This document shows, one piece after another, positions 1-6,538 of a DNA stretch of 15,651 nt. Under the pieces are notes generated by a model. That model made no database searches. It worked only from the letters and a program-made list of their open reading frames with translations, and was not told the DNA's origin. Position 1 is the stretch's first letter. Every line of letters starts with the position of its first letter. The DNA lies in the NCBI GenBank assembly GCA_002479645.1, contig DLOO01000010.1, positions 42,208 through 57,858 of the forward strand, written 5' to 3'. The stretch is from Lachnoclostridium sp. UBA7482 (GTDB taxonomy: Bacteria > Bacillota > Clostridia > Lachnospirales > Lachnospiraceae). The position numbers were made by a program, and so were the translations under genes.

Positions 1-1793
1 GGGCCGATGCGGCGGTCATCGTTGTATCCGCAAAGGCCGGCGTCGAGGTCGGAACTATGAAAGCATGGGAACTCTGTGAGCGTAACCATTTGCCGAGAAT
101 GTTCTTTGTTACCGATATGGATGATGACAACGCCAGCTACCGTCAGGTGGTTGAGGATTTGAAGGAGCGCTACGGTAATCGTATTGCACCGTTCCATACG
201 CCGATTCGTGAAAACGAGGTTTTCGTCGGATTTGTTAATGTTGTGAAGATGGCAGGCCGTCGTTTCAGCAACAATCTCGGCGAATACGTTGATGGAGATA
301 TCCCGGATTACTGCATGGACTATACGGAGCAGTATCGCGGACAGCTGATGGAGGCTATTGCCGAGACCAGTGAAGAGCTGATGGAGAAGTTTTTTGACGG
401 TGAAGAATTCACCATGGTTGAGATTGAAAATGCAATCCGTCAGAGTGTCGGCAGCGGCGATATGGTTCCGGTTCTCTGCGGTTCCGGTATCCAGGCAAGA
501 GGCGCGTTTGCTCTCCTGCAGGCAATTGATAAGTATTTCCCGTCTCCGAATAAGGGGATTATTACCGGTATGAACCGGAAGACCGACGTAACCTTCTTCG
601 CAGACTATGATGCAAATAAGGAATTTTCCGCAAAGGTTTGGAAGACAATTGCAGATCCGTTTATCGGTAAGTTCTCACTCATTAAGGTGTGTTCCGGTGT
701 GCTTCGTTCCGATGCTGTGATTTTCAATGCCAACACGGAGACCGAAGAAAAGCTTTCCCGTCTCTATGTGCTGCGCGGTAAAGAGCAGATTGAAGTTTCC
801 GAGCTGTATGCAGGTGATATCGGCGCTATTGGCAAATTGTCCGACACACAGACCGGCGATTCCCTGTCTACCAAGGCAGCTCCGATTGTTTATGACAAGC
901 CGAAGATGTCCACGCCGTATACATATCTTCGTTATGAAGCAAAGGCAAAGGGTGATGATGATAAGATTTCCCAGTCTCTTGCGAAGTTGATGGAAGAGGA
1001 TAAGACCTTAAAGACCGTCAATGATAAAGAAAACCGTCAGGCACTCCTGTACGGTATCGGCGACCAGCATCTGGAGGTTACTGTCAGCAAACTGATGTCC
1101 CGCTATAAAGTTGAAGTGATTACCGGTAAGCCTCGTGTTCCCTACCGTGAGACTATCCGTAAGAAGGTACAGGTGCAGGGTCGTCACAAGAAGCAGTCCG
1201 GCGGCGCCGGCCAGTTTGGTGATGTTACCATGGTGTTTGAGTCCTCCGGTGATTTGGAGACGCCGTACATCTTTGAAGAGAAGATTTTCGGCGGCGCAGT
1301 TCCCAAGAACTTCTTCCCGGCAGTAGAAAAGGGCGTTCAGGAAAGCGTTCTGGCAGGACCTCTGGCAGGTTATCCGGTAGTCGGAATCAAGGCTACCCTG
1401 GTGGATGGTTCCTATCACCCGGTAGACTCCAACGAAATGGCATTTAAGCTGGCTTCGATTAAGGCATTTAAGACCGGTATTATGGAAGCTACGCCGATTC
1501 TCCTTGAGCCGATTGCTTCCCTGAAGGTACTGATTCCGGACAAATATACCGGTGATATCATGGGTGACCTCAGCAAGCGCCGCGGTCGTGTTCTCGGTAT
1601 GAATCCGCTTAATGGCGGCAAGCAGGAAATCATTGCGGACATTCCGGTTTCCGAGCTCTATGGGTATTCTACCGACCTTCGTTCCATGACCGGAGGTATC
1701 GGTGATTTCTCTTATGAATTTGCAAGATACGAGCCCGCGCCGTCCGATGTACAGGCAAAGGTTATCGAGGAAAATGCCGATAGGGAAGAGTAG
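1..1793 (+). CDS. Elongation factor G-like GTPase (class II EF-G), 5'-truncated
   Basis: The gene enters from the left edge. The reading frame is open from base 3 (ADAAVIVVSAKAGVEVGT...), so the ATG at 57 is internal and the true start lies outside the window. What remains is the end of the G domain (VSAKAGVEVGT, then FVTDMDDDNAS), the beta-barrel domain II, domain III, domain IV with the SYHPVDSNEMAFK loop, and domain V with RRGRVLGMNP and GYSTDLRSMTGG. The GAGQFGDV segment is EF-G-like. Canonical EF-G moves tRNA and mRNA through the ribosome at the expense of GTP. This paralogue class is less well characterised, and its role here is inferred. The G4 specificity motif, normally NKxD, reads TDMD. 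The gene ends just before a long hairpin and is convergent with rhuM. I am sure of the superfamily, less sure of the exact subclass. Confidence 0.93.
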   Translation, partial: ADAAVIVVSAKAGVEVGTMKAWELCERNHLPRMFFVTDMDDDNASYRQVVEDLKERYGNRIAPFHTPIRENEVFVGFVNVVKMAGRRFSNNLGEYVDGDIPDYCMDYTEQYRGQLMEAIAETSEELMEKFFDGEEFTMVEIENAIRQSVGSGDMVPVLCGSGIQARGAFALLQAIDKYFPSPNKGIITGMNRKTDVTFFADYDANKEFSAKVWKTIADPFIGKFSLIKVCSGVLRSDAVIFNANTETEEKLSRLYVLRGKEQIEVSELYAGDIGAIGKLSDTQTGDSLSTKAAPIVYDKPKMSTPYTYLRYEAKAKGDDDKISQSLAKLMEEDKTLKTVNDKENRQALLYGIGDQHLEVTVSKLMSRYKVEVITGKPRVPYRETIRKKVQVQGRHKKQSGGAGQFGDVTMVFESSGDLETPYIFEEKIFGGAVPKNFFPAVEKGVQESVLAGPLAGYPVVGIKATLVDGSYHPVDSNEMAFKLASIKAFKTGIMEATPILLEPIASLKVLIPDKYTGDIMGDLSKRRGRVLGMNPLNGGKQEIIADIPVSELYGYSTDLRSMTGGIGDFSYEFARYEPAPSDVQAKVIEENADREE

Positions 1794-1836
1794 GGCATAG
1801 TTCGCGAAGATTTTTGGTTCCATAGAATAAAAATGT

Positions 1837-1894
1837 AATGAGATGTTATATGTAAAAGGTGGTTTTTACCACTTAATACATATGACATCTCATT
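1837..1894. terminator. Long bidirectional terminator between fusA-like gene and rhuM
   Basis: Arms 1837-1853 and 1878-1894 pair over 17 positions, 16 Watson-Crick and one G-U. A second small stem (GTGGT/ACCAC, 1859-1863 and 1868-1872) sits in the loop. It lies between two convergent genes, and its right arm includes the rhuM stop codon. T-rich sequence follows on both strands, but without a perfect T tract, so the efficiency of termination is uncertain. Confidence 0.65.
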
Positions 1895-2933
1895 TGTTAT
1901 CTTTACCGGCATCTGCCACGAGCCTGTCAAAATCACTTTGATATAAACGGTCTTGAATAACACGGTATTGTTCAAATTCGCTCTCTGCAAAGGCTTTGGC
2001 AATGGCGGCGGTCACGTTCCCTTTGTCCTGTAAAATATCTGCATCATTAAATTGTAAGAACGCATCCAGCTTGGATGCCCAATCAGCCATGGTCATAGGA
2101 ATATGTCGTCTTGCTTGACGGGTGGCGTAATCGAGGTACATCGTGACAATTTCATTTAGCTCCTGTATTTCAATCTTAGATAAGTAGTTTTTTGCTACAG
2201 ATACATCGGCTTTCACGATTTTGCCATCGGGAGCATTGTGCCAAGAGGTGAGTCCCATATGGTCTTTGGTATGGTCGGCTCTTGTCATAATGACCTCGGC
2301 TGCTGTGTTGCCGTGAACGGCATAATGCATCTTATTTTGAACGGTGGCAAAGAAATCCTTTGTGATTTGGCTGTCCAAAGAGTAGTCCGCCGCCGTTGCG
2401 TAAATATCGGTGATTTTCTGATAGAATCGGCGTTCGCTTGCACGGATTTCCTGAATCTCGGAAATTAAGTGGCTAAAATAGTCCTCGTCAAAAATCTGAC
2501 CGTTAATCAGTCGGCTCTTGTCCAGTACATATCCTTGTTTGGTAAAGGTATCAAGCACCTTCGTTGCCCATTGACGAAACCGTGTTGCTCTGCCGGAGTT
2601 GATACGATACCCCACCGAAATAATGGCAGACAGCGAATAGAACTTATATTGATAGGTTTTTCCGTTATCCGCAACTTGTGCAAAATTTGCACAAGTTGCG
2701 GATAACGATAATTCGCCGCTTTCATAAACATTTTTGAGGTGCTTTGTAACAACACTTCTATCTACATCAAAAAGCTGTCCGATTGCCTTTTGTGTCAGCC
2801 ATACATCGTGGTCTTGCACACGGACTTCAATGCCATCCTCGTGAGCATCCTTTGTAAACACAAGGAAGTCAACTGTGCTATTGCGGATTTGTAATTTGTT
2901 ATCGTCGGAAGCAGGCGTTTTTTTATCAGCCAT
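1890..2933 (-). CDS. rhuM: RhuM-family protein (virulence RhuM, COG3943-like)
   Basis: A 347-residue protein, full length for the family. The N-terminal half has the family signature: VWLTQKAIGQLFDVDRS (45-60), which reads as a helix-turn-helix-like segment, then TCANFAQV (80-87), then SVGYRINSGRATRFRQWA (106-123). The rest is mostly helical. RhuM was named from a Salmonella pathogenicity-island gene. Its biochemical function is not established, and homologues are scattered across genomes, often in mobile or defence regions. The start at 2933 has a good ribosome binding site (GGAAAGGAAA). The codons for residues 76-90 form a perfect palindrome in the DNA (see the repeat entry). The gene is opposite in direction to its housekeeping neighbours, consistent with a late insertion. 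The family call is firm; the function is unknown. Confidence 0.9.
   Translation of the reverse strand: MADKKTPASDDNKLQIRNSTVDFLVFTKDAHEDGIEVRVQDHDVWLTQKAIGQLFDVDRSVVTKHLKNVYESGELSLSATCANFAQVADNGKTYQYKFYSLSAIISVGYRINSGRATRFRQWATKVLDTFTKQGYVLDKSRLINGQIFDEDYFSHLISEIQEIRASERRFYQKITDIYATAADYSLDSQITKDFFATVQNKMHYAVHGNTAAEVIMTRADHTKDHMGLTSWHNAPDGKIVKADVSVAKNYLSKIEIQELNEIVTMYLDYATRQARRHIPMTMADWASKLDAFLQFNDADILQDKGNVTAAIAKAFAESEFEQYRVIQDRLYQSDFDRLVADAGKDNK
2663..2707. repeat. Perfect 45-bp palindrome inside rhuM
   Basis: Two perfectly complementary 22-base arms (2663-2684 and 2686-2707) are separated by a single A. The left arm starts CGTTATCCGC and ends TTGTGCAAA. The palindrome lies in the codons for residues 76-90 of RhuM, around the conserved TCANFAQV motif. 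It could form a cruciform in DNA or a hairpin of about 20 bp in the mRNA. There is no T tract, and it is in the middle of the gene, so it is unlikely to be an ordinary terminator. Confidence 0.95.
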
Positions 2934-3186
2934 AATCGTTTCCTTTCCTATCCTTTATTCTTATCTTTGGTTCTGCACTTATAAACATTGCGTGTATTCT
3001 TACACTAAGGACTGCAAAATACCGCACTCGGCCTGCTTGCCGCAAAAACCTCAGAGCAATGCCGTCAAAGGCTTTCATACCTTGCTGCATCAGCGCCTTG
3101 CGGTCGGATATCGGGGGAGCATAGTCGTCATAATAGAGCATCGTTGTAAGATAGGTAAAAGCAATAACATCAAATTGCTGTTTCAT
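2926..3186 (-). CDS. Possible small ORF upstream of rhuM
   Basis: An 86-codon open frame starting MKQQFDVIAFTYLTTMLYY. It overlaps the first bases of rhuM, which could allow translational coupling, and it lies between rhuM and the only clear minus-strand promoter. Against it: no ribosome binding site is visible before the ATG, the last 20 or so residues are translated from the rhuM leader, and I recognise no family. It could equally be an untranslated leader or the remnant of an older gene. Confidence 0.3.
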   Translation of the reverse strand: MKQQFDVIAFTYLTTMLYYDDYAPPISDRKALMQQGMKAFDGIALRFLRQAGRVRYFAVLSVRIHAMFISAEPKIRIKDRKGNDYG

Positions 3187-3260
3187 TTGTTATCACACGG
3201 TTATTATTGATGTTCCAGATAGATTCAATACACTTTTTAACCACATCAGGCTTGTCAAAT

Positions 3261-3289
3261 ATTATACACGAATTTTATGGATTTTTCAA
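3261..3289 (-). promoter_or_regulatory. Sigma-A promoter for the rhuM module
   Basis: On the minus strand, -35 TTGAAA (3289-3284), a 17-base spacer, and a perfect -10 TATAAT (3266-3261). It points towards rhuM, whose start is about 320 bases further on, so the transcript would have a long leader or carry the small ORF at 2926-3186. Confidence 0.7.
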
Positions 3290-3378
3290 TCTAATAGAGG
3301 AAATTTACCTATACAAGATAAACGGCATATAAATGTGCTGCCGTTGAAAGGTACGCCCGTCCGCTCATAGATAATCGG

Positions 3379-3424
3379 GGGGAAAACAACCGTCTAAAAT
3401 GCGGTCGTTCCCCAATGTTTTTTT
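3379..3424 (+). terminator. Rho-independent terminator with no adjacent gene
   Basis: The stem GGGGAA (3379-3384) pairs with TTCCCC (3408-3413), and an inner ACCG/CGGT stem is offset by a small internal loop. Seven T residues (3418-3424) follow on the plus strand. No plus-strand gene ends just before it. The nearest upstream plus-strand gene is the EF-G-like gene, 1.6 kb away across the rhuM module. Confidence 0.7.
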
Positions 3425-3463
3425 GCAGAAAAATCCTTTCATAAGAATTCATAGAATTTTCCT

Positions 3464-3492
3464 TTACGTCCCGGCATACTTCGTAGTATAAT
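3464..3492 (+). promoter_or_regulatory. Sigma-A promoter for the hydrolase-yqeG/aroK-aroQ operon
   Basis: -35 TTTACG (3464-3469, 4 of 6 consensus), a 17-base spacer, and a perfect -10 TATAAT (3487-3492). The predicted transcription start is about 13 bases before the ATG at 3512, so the leader is very short. Confidence 0.65.
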
Positions 3493-3511
3493 AAAAAAAA
3501 GTTATGGTGAA

Positions 3512-4207
3512 ATGATGAGACAACCTCTAATCGGGATACTTCCCCAATACGATATGGAGCGAAGAAGATGGTTTTTGTGCGCAGATTATCAACGTGCCGT
3601 AAGCAGAGCCGGAGGCGTTCCGATGCTTCTCTGTACGGATATGTTATCTGCACAGAAGCAACTGCTTGAGGAACTCGACGGTTTTCTGTTTCCCGGGGGG
3701 CCGGATGTCAATCCGCTTATCTTCGGAGAGGATATACAGCGTGGCTGCGGAACCATCTGTGCCGTGCGGGACAGTCAGGAACTATCCATGCTTCAGCTGC
3801 TTGCCGAACGACGCAAGCCGGTGTTGGGAATCTGCCGTGGGATTCAGGTTATGAATATTGCATTTGGCGGGGATATCTACCAGCATTTGGACGAGGAACA
3901 ATGGCAGATGCACTATCAGACGGCGGAGGACGATGTGGTAACTCATCAGGTACAGGTTGTTCAGGACAGCCTGCTTTATAAGCTGACGGCGCGGAAACGT
4001 ATTTTTGTGAACAGCTTTCACCATCAGGGACTAAGGACAATCGCCAAAGGGTTTCGGGTCAGCGCGACAAGCAAAGACGGACTTCCGGAAGCGCTTGAAA
4101 AGAGCGGACACCCGTTCTTTCTGGGGGTGCAGTGGCATCCCGAGCATCTTTCAGCCGAACGGACGGATGCGGCGGCATTGTTTCAAGGTCTGATACAAAA
4201 TTGCTGA
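3512..4207 (+). CDS. Class I glutamine amidotransferase-like hydrolase (peptidase C26)
   Basis: A 231-residue protein of the PuuD/gamma-glutamyl-gamma-aminobutyrate hydrolase type. PGGPDVNP (61-68) is the family signature. The nucleophile is Cys108 in GICRG, and the other members of the triad are His209 and Glu211 in QWHPEH. NSFHHQ (167-172) is also typical. These enzymes hydrolyse gamma-glutamyl amide bonds of small molecules in the cytosol. The real substrate cannot be read from the sequence, and no polyamine-pathway genes are nearby. The start is taken as the first ATG of an ATGATG pair, after a weak GGTGA site. It is the first gene after a promoter and is followed 13 bases later by the yqeG-aroK fusion, so they are probably cotranscribed. 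Confidence 0.9.
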   Translation: MMRQPLIGILPQYDMERRRWFLCADYQRAVSRAGGVPMLLCTDMLSAQKQLLEELDGFLFPGGPDVNPLIFGEDIQRGCGTICAVRDSQELSMLQLLAERRKPVLGICRGIQVMNIAFGGDIYQHLDEEQWQMHYQTAEDDVVTHQVQVVQDSLLYKLTARKRIFVNSFHHQGLRTIAKGFRVSATSKDGLPEALEKSGHPFFLGVQWHPEHLSAERTDAAALFQGLIQNC

Positions 4208-4220
4208 AGTAGAGGATTTT

Positions 4221-5246
4221 ATGTTTCGAAGATTTTATCCTGCCGAAATGGCAGAAAGCAGTTACAGCATTGACTACGAATCACTGTATGAACAGGGATA
4301 CCGGGGCATCATTTATGATATTGACAATACTCTGGTGGAGCACGGAGCCGATGCAAATGAACAGGTCATCGAGTTATTCCGCAGGCTGTGTAAAATCGGA
4401 TTCCGCATTTGTCTGCTGTCCAATAACAAAGCGCCGCGCGTGCGCAGATTTTACCGCGGAGCGAAGATTAAAGGCGTTAAGCTTCATTACATTTTTGACG
4501 CACATAAGCCGTCCACGAAGAACTATCGGAAGGCGATGCTGGTGATGCGTACAACGAAGAAAAATACGCTGTTTGTCGGGGATCAGCTGTTTACCGATGT
4601 GTACGGTGCAAATCGTGCCGGAATCAAATCATTTCTGGTAAAGCCGATAAATAAGAAGGAAGAGATTCAGATTGTATTTAAGCGCCGTCTGGAGCGCATT
4701 GTTCTTCATGTATACAGAAAAGAGCGTATGGAGCATCTGAAGCAGTCCAATATTGTCCTGATTGGATTCATGGGATGCGGAAAGTCCACCATCGGACACC
4801 GTTTGGCAGAAAAATACAATTTTTCCTTTGTCGACACCGACCTGCTGATTGAACAGAAGGCCGGATGCACCATTAGCGAATTGTTTGCAACCAAAGGCGA
4901 GAAGTATTTCCGTGACATGGAGACCGACATTCTGTGGGAGTTGGTGCGTAAATCAAAGCGTCAGATTATTGCAACCGGCGGCGGTATGCCGGTGCGGGAA
5001 GAAAACCAGAAGCTTCTGCGTAAACTGGGTGTGGTTGTATTTCTGAACCTTACACCGGAAACCGTATTGAAACGTTTGGAGGGCGATACGACACGTCCGC
5101 TTTTGCAGAAAGCTACGAAGGAGCAGGAGGTTCGGCATTTGCTTACCGAACGTAAATTCGTCTATCAGATGACGGCGCATAAGACTGTTCGTGTGGATGA
5201 TAAGTCTGTGGAGGAAGTCGTAAAGGAAATTGCAGACAGCATCTGA
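4221..5246 (+). CDS. aroK: YqeG-type HAD phosphatase fused to shikimate kinase
   Basis: One continuous 341-codon frame encodes two proteins that are normally separate. Residues 1-168 match the YqeG/HAD-IIIA family: DIDNTLV (33-39) with Asp33 and Asp35, LLSNN (65-69), HKPSTKNY (95-102) and GDQLFTDVYGANRAG (120-134). Residues 176-341 are shikimate kinase, the fifth step of chorismate synthesis: Walker A GFMGCGKST (182-190), DTD (205-207), FRDMET (230-235), GGG (253-255), lid TRPLL (291-295), Arg311 and Tyr315. All key residues of both halves are present. AGAGGA precedes the ATG at 4221. An ATG at codon 170 (4728), eight residues before NIVLIGF, could act as an internal start for a free kinase, but its ribosome binding site is weak. 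It is followed by aroQ. Confidence 0.93.
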   Translation: MFRRFYPAEMAESSYSIDYESLYEQGYRGIIYDIDNTLVEHGADANEQVIELFRRLCKIGFRICLLSNNKAPRVRRFYRGAKIKGVKLHYIFDAHKPSTKNYRKAMLVMRTTKKNTLFVGDQLFTDVYGANRAGIKSFLVKPINKKEEIQIVFKRRLERIVLHVYRKERMEHLKQSNIVLIGFMGCGKSTIGHRLAEKYNFSFVDTDLLIEQKAGCTISELFATKGEKYFRDMETDILWELVRKSKRQIIATGGGMPVREENQKLLRKLGVVVFLNLTPETVLKRLEGDTTRPLLQKATKEQEVRHLLTERKFVYQMTAHKTVRVDDKSVEEVVKEIADSI

Positions 5247-5289
5247 TCGGCGGTTGGATGAAAGCAACAAATTGAACCGGAGGGAATCG

Positions 5290-5730
5290 ATGATGAAGAT
5301 ACTGATTATGAACGGACCGAATCTGAACATGCTCGGAATTCGCGAGCCGGGAATTTACGGGACCGATACGTACGAGGGACTTATGGAGCGTCTTACGGAG
5401 AAGGCGGAGAAACTTTCCGTAAAGCTTGAATTTTATCAGAGCAACAGCGAGGGGGCTTTGATTGACCGCCTGCATCAGGCGTATTTTGATCAGGTGGACG
5501 GTGTGGTGATTAATCCGGGCGCGTATACCCATTACAGCTATGCGCTGCATGATGCTCTGAAGATTTTGAAGATGCCTAAGATTGAGGTACACATTTCCGA
5601 TATTCATGCCAGAGAGGAGTTCCGAAAAATCAGTGTGACGGCGCCGGCTTGCGACGCTCAGATTGCCGGACACGGTCTTGCGGGATATGAGATGGCAATT
5701 GAGCAAATCGCTGCAAGGAATCGAGGATAG
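5290..5730 (+). CDS. aroQ: 3-dehydroquinate dehydratase, type II
   Basis: A 146-residue protein of normal length. It converts 3-dehydroquinate to 3-dehydroshikimate, the third step of the shikimate pathway, and the family forms dodecamers. NGPNLNMLG (8-16), Arg18, catalytic Tyr23, NPGAYTHYS (75-83) and EVHISD with catalytic His101 are all present. The frame is open from 5230, but the start at 5290 is chosen because GGAGGG (5279-5284) sits five bases before it and the protein then begins as usual for the family; 5293 is possible. It follows the aroK fusion by 43 bases in the same operon. The M24 peptidase gene often found next to aroQ and efp in Firmicutes is absent. Confidence 0.96.
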   Translation: MMKILIMNGPNLNMLGIREPGIYGTDTYEGLMERLTEKAEKLSVKLEFYQSNSEGALIDRLHQAYFDQVDGVVINPGAYTHYSYALHDALKILKMPKIEVHISDIHAREEFRKISVTAPACDAQIAGHGLAGYEMAIEQIAARNRG

Positions 5731-5804
5731 CAGGCATTCCCGGGGGATTCCATTGGAAAACGTCCGCTTGGGAGGGGAAAGTTACCGGAATGTGAAAAAA
5801 AGTG

Positions 5805-5833
5805 TTGAAAAAATACCGGTTTTACGATACTAT
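5805..5833 (+). promoter_or_regulatory. Sigma-A promoter of efp
   Basis: -35 TTGAAA (5805-5810), a 17-base spacer and -10 TACTAT (5828-5833). The predicted start is about 25 bases before the efp ATG. It lets efp be expressed independently of the aro operon upstream. Confidence 0.65.
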
Positions 5834-5865
5834 GGAAAACAGATAAGATGAAGGAGGACCTCTGT

Positions 5866-6423
5866 ATGATTTCAGCAGGTGAATTTAGAAACGGTCTTAC
5901 TCTGGAAATTGACGGCAATGTATATCAGGTAATCGAGTTCCAGCATGTTAAACCCGGTAAGGGCGCAGCATTTGTAAGAACAAAATTAAAGAATATTAAG
6001 AGTGGCGGTGTAGTTGAAAAGACCTTCCGTCCGACTGAGAAATATCCGCCGGCTCACATTGAGAGAAGCGATATGCAGTATTTGTACAACGATGGTGATT
6101 TGTTCTACTTCATGAACGTTGAGACCTTCGATCAGACCGGTCTGAGTGCAGATCAGGTTGGCGATGCGCTTAAGTTCGTTAAGGAGAACGATATGGTTAA
6201 GATGCTGTCCCATGCCGGACAGGTTTTCGCTATCGAGCCTCCGTTGTTTGTTGAGTTGGTAATTACTTCTACCGAGCCCGGATTTAAGGGTGATACCGCT
6301 ACCGGTGCAACCAAGCCTGCCGTAGTAGAGACCGGCGCAACCGTATATGTACCGTTGTTCGTTGAAGAGGGAGAAACCATCCAGATCGACACCAGAACCG
6401 GCGAATATATGAAGCGTGTTTAA
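5866..6423 (+). CDS. efp: Elongation factor P
   Basis: A 185-residue protein, exactly the usual length. EF-P enters the ribosomal E site and relieves stalling at polyproline stretches. It begins [10 protein letters not shown], has the N-terminal KOW-like domain with loop [10 protein letters not shown] (27-36), then two OB-fold domains, and ends with [10 protein letters not shown]. Lys32 at the loop tip is the residue that is modified in many bacteria; which modification applies here cannot be told, and no modification enzyme is in the window. The start at 5866 is preceded by AAGGAGG (5851-5857). It has its own promoter and a very strong terminator. Confidence 0.98.
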   Translation: MISAGEFRNGLTLEIDGNVYQVIEFQHVKPGKGAAFVRTKLKNIKSGGVVEKTFRPTEKYPPAHIERSDMQYLYNDGDLFYFMNVETFDQTGLSADQVGDALKFVKENDMVKMLSHAGQVFAIEPPLFVELVITSTEPGFKGDTATGATKPAVVETGATVYVPLFVEEGETIQIDTRTGEYMKRV

Positions 6424-6444
6424 TATTGATTGGCACAGTGTCCT

Positions 6445-6487
6445 AAAGAGGACTGTCAACAACATTATTTTGTTGACAGTCCTCTTT
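6445..6487 (+). terminator. Terminator after efp
   Basis: A perfect 18-bp stem (6445-6462 with 6470-6487) around a 7-base loop CATTATT. The arms begin AAAGAGG and end CCTCTTT, so the A/T tracts are part of the stem. It starts about 20 bases after the efp stop codon. Confidence 0.85.
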
Positions 6488-6502
6488 ATTCCTGCATATA
6501 GG
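6473..6502 (+). promoter_or_regulatory. Possible promoter of the HAD hydrolase gene, inside the efp terminator
   Basis: A perfect -35 TTGACA (6473-6478) lies in the right arm of the efp terminator. After an 18-base spacer comes TATAGG (6497-6502), 4 of 6 consensus for -10. The next gene starts at 6539. Confidence 0.45.
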
Positions 6503-6538
6503 GAGCAGGCAGTTAGGTGTCAGACAGGAGAGAAGCAA

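Larger units (their letters stand above)
3187..3511. other. Intergenic region with no convincing gene
   Basis: This stretch of about 325 bases holds a minus-strand promoter (3261-3289), an unattached plus-strand terminator (3379-3424) and a plus-strand promoter (3464-3492). On the minus strand a frame of about 30 codons (..FDKPDVVKKCIES..) ends at 3170 and has no start codon, so it may be a gene remnant. I see nothing else in it. Confidence 0.6.

Noticed and set aside
1008..1823. Minus-strand open frame of 271 codons opposite the EF-G-like gene
   Set aside because: The plus strand encodes conserved EF-G domains throughout. The antisense frame follows from codon bias.
3170..3255. Short minus-strand reading frame (..FDKPDVVKKCIES..) just after the rhuM promoter
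   Set aside because: It has no start codon or ribosome binding site and is only about 30 codons long. At most it is a gene remnant.
3309..3653. Minus-strand open frame of 114 codons across the hydrolase promoter
   Set aside because: It crosses a terminator, a promoter and the start of a well-supported gene on the other strand, and has no recognisable motif.
5230..5289. Upstream extension of aroQ
   Set aside because: It would overlap the kinase gene. The good ribosome binding site and the family N-terminus place the start at 5290.
5717..5750. GGAATC/GATTCC inverted repeat at the end of aroQ
   Set aside because: The stem is six bases with a large loop and no T tract.
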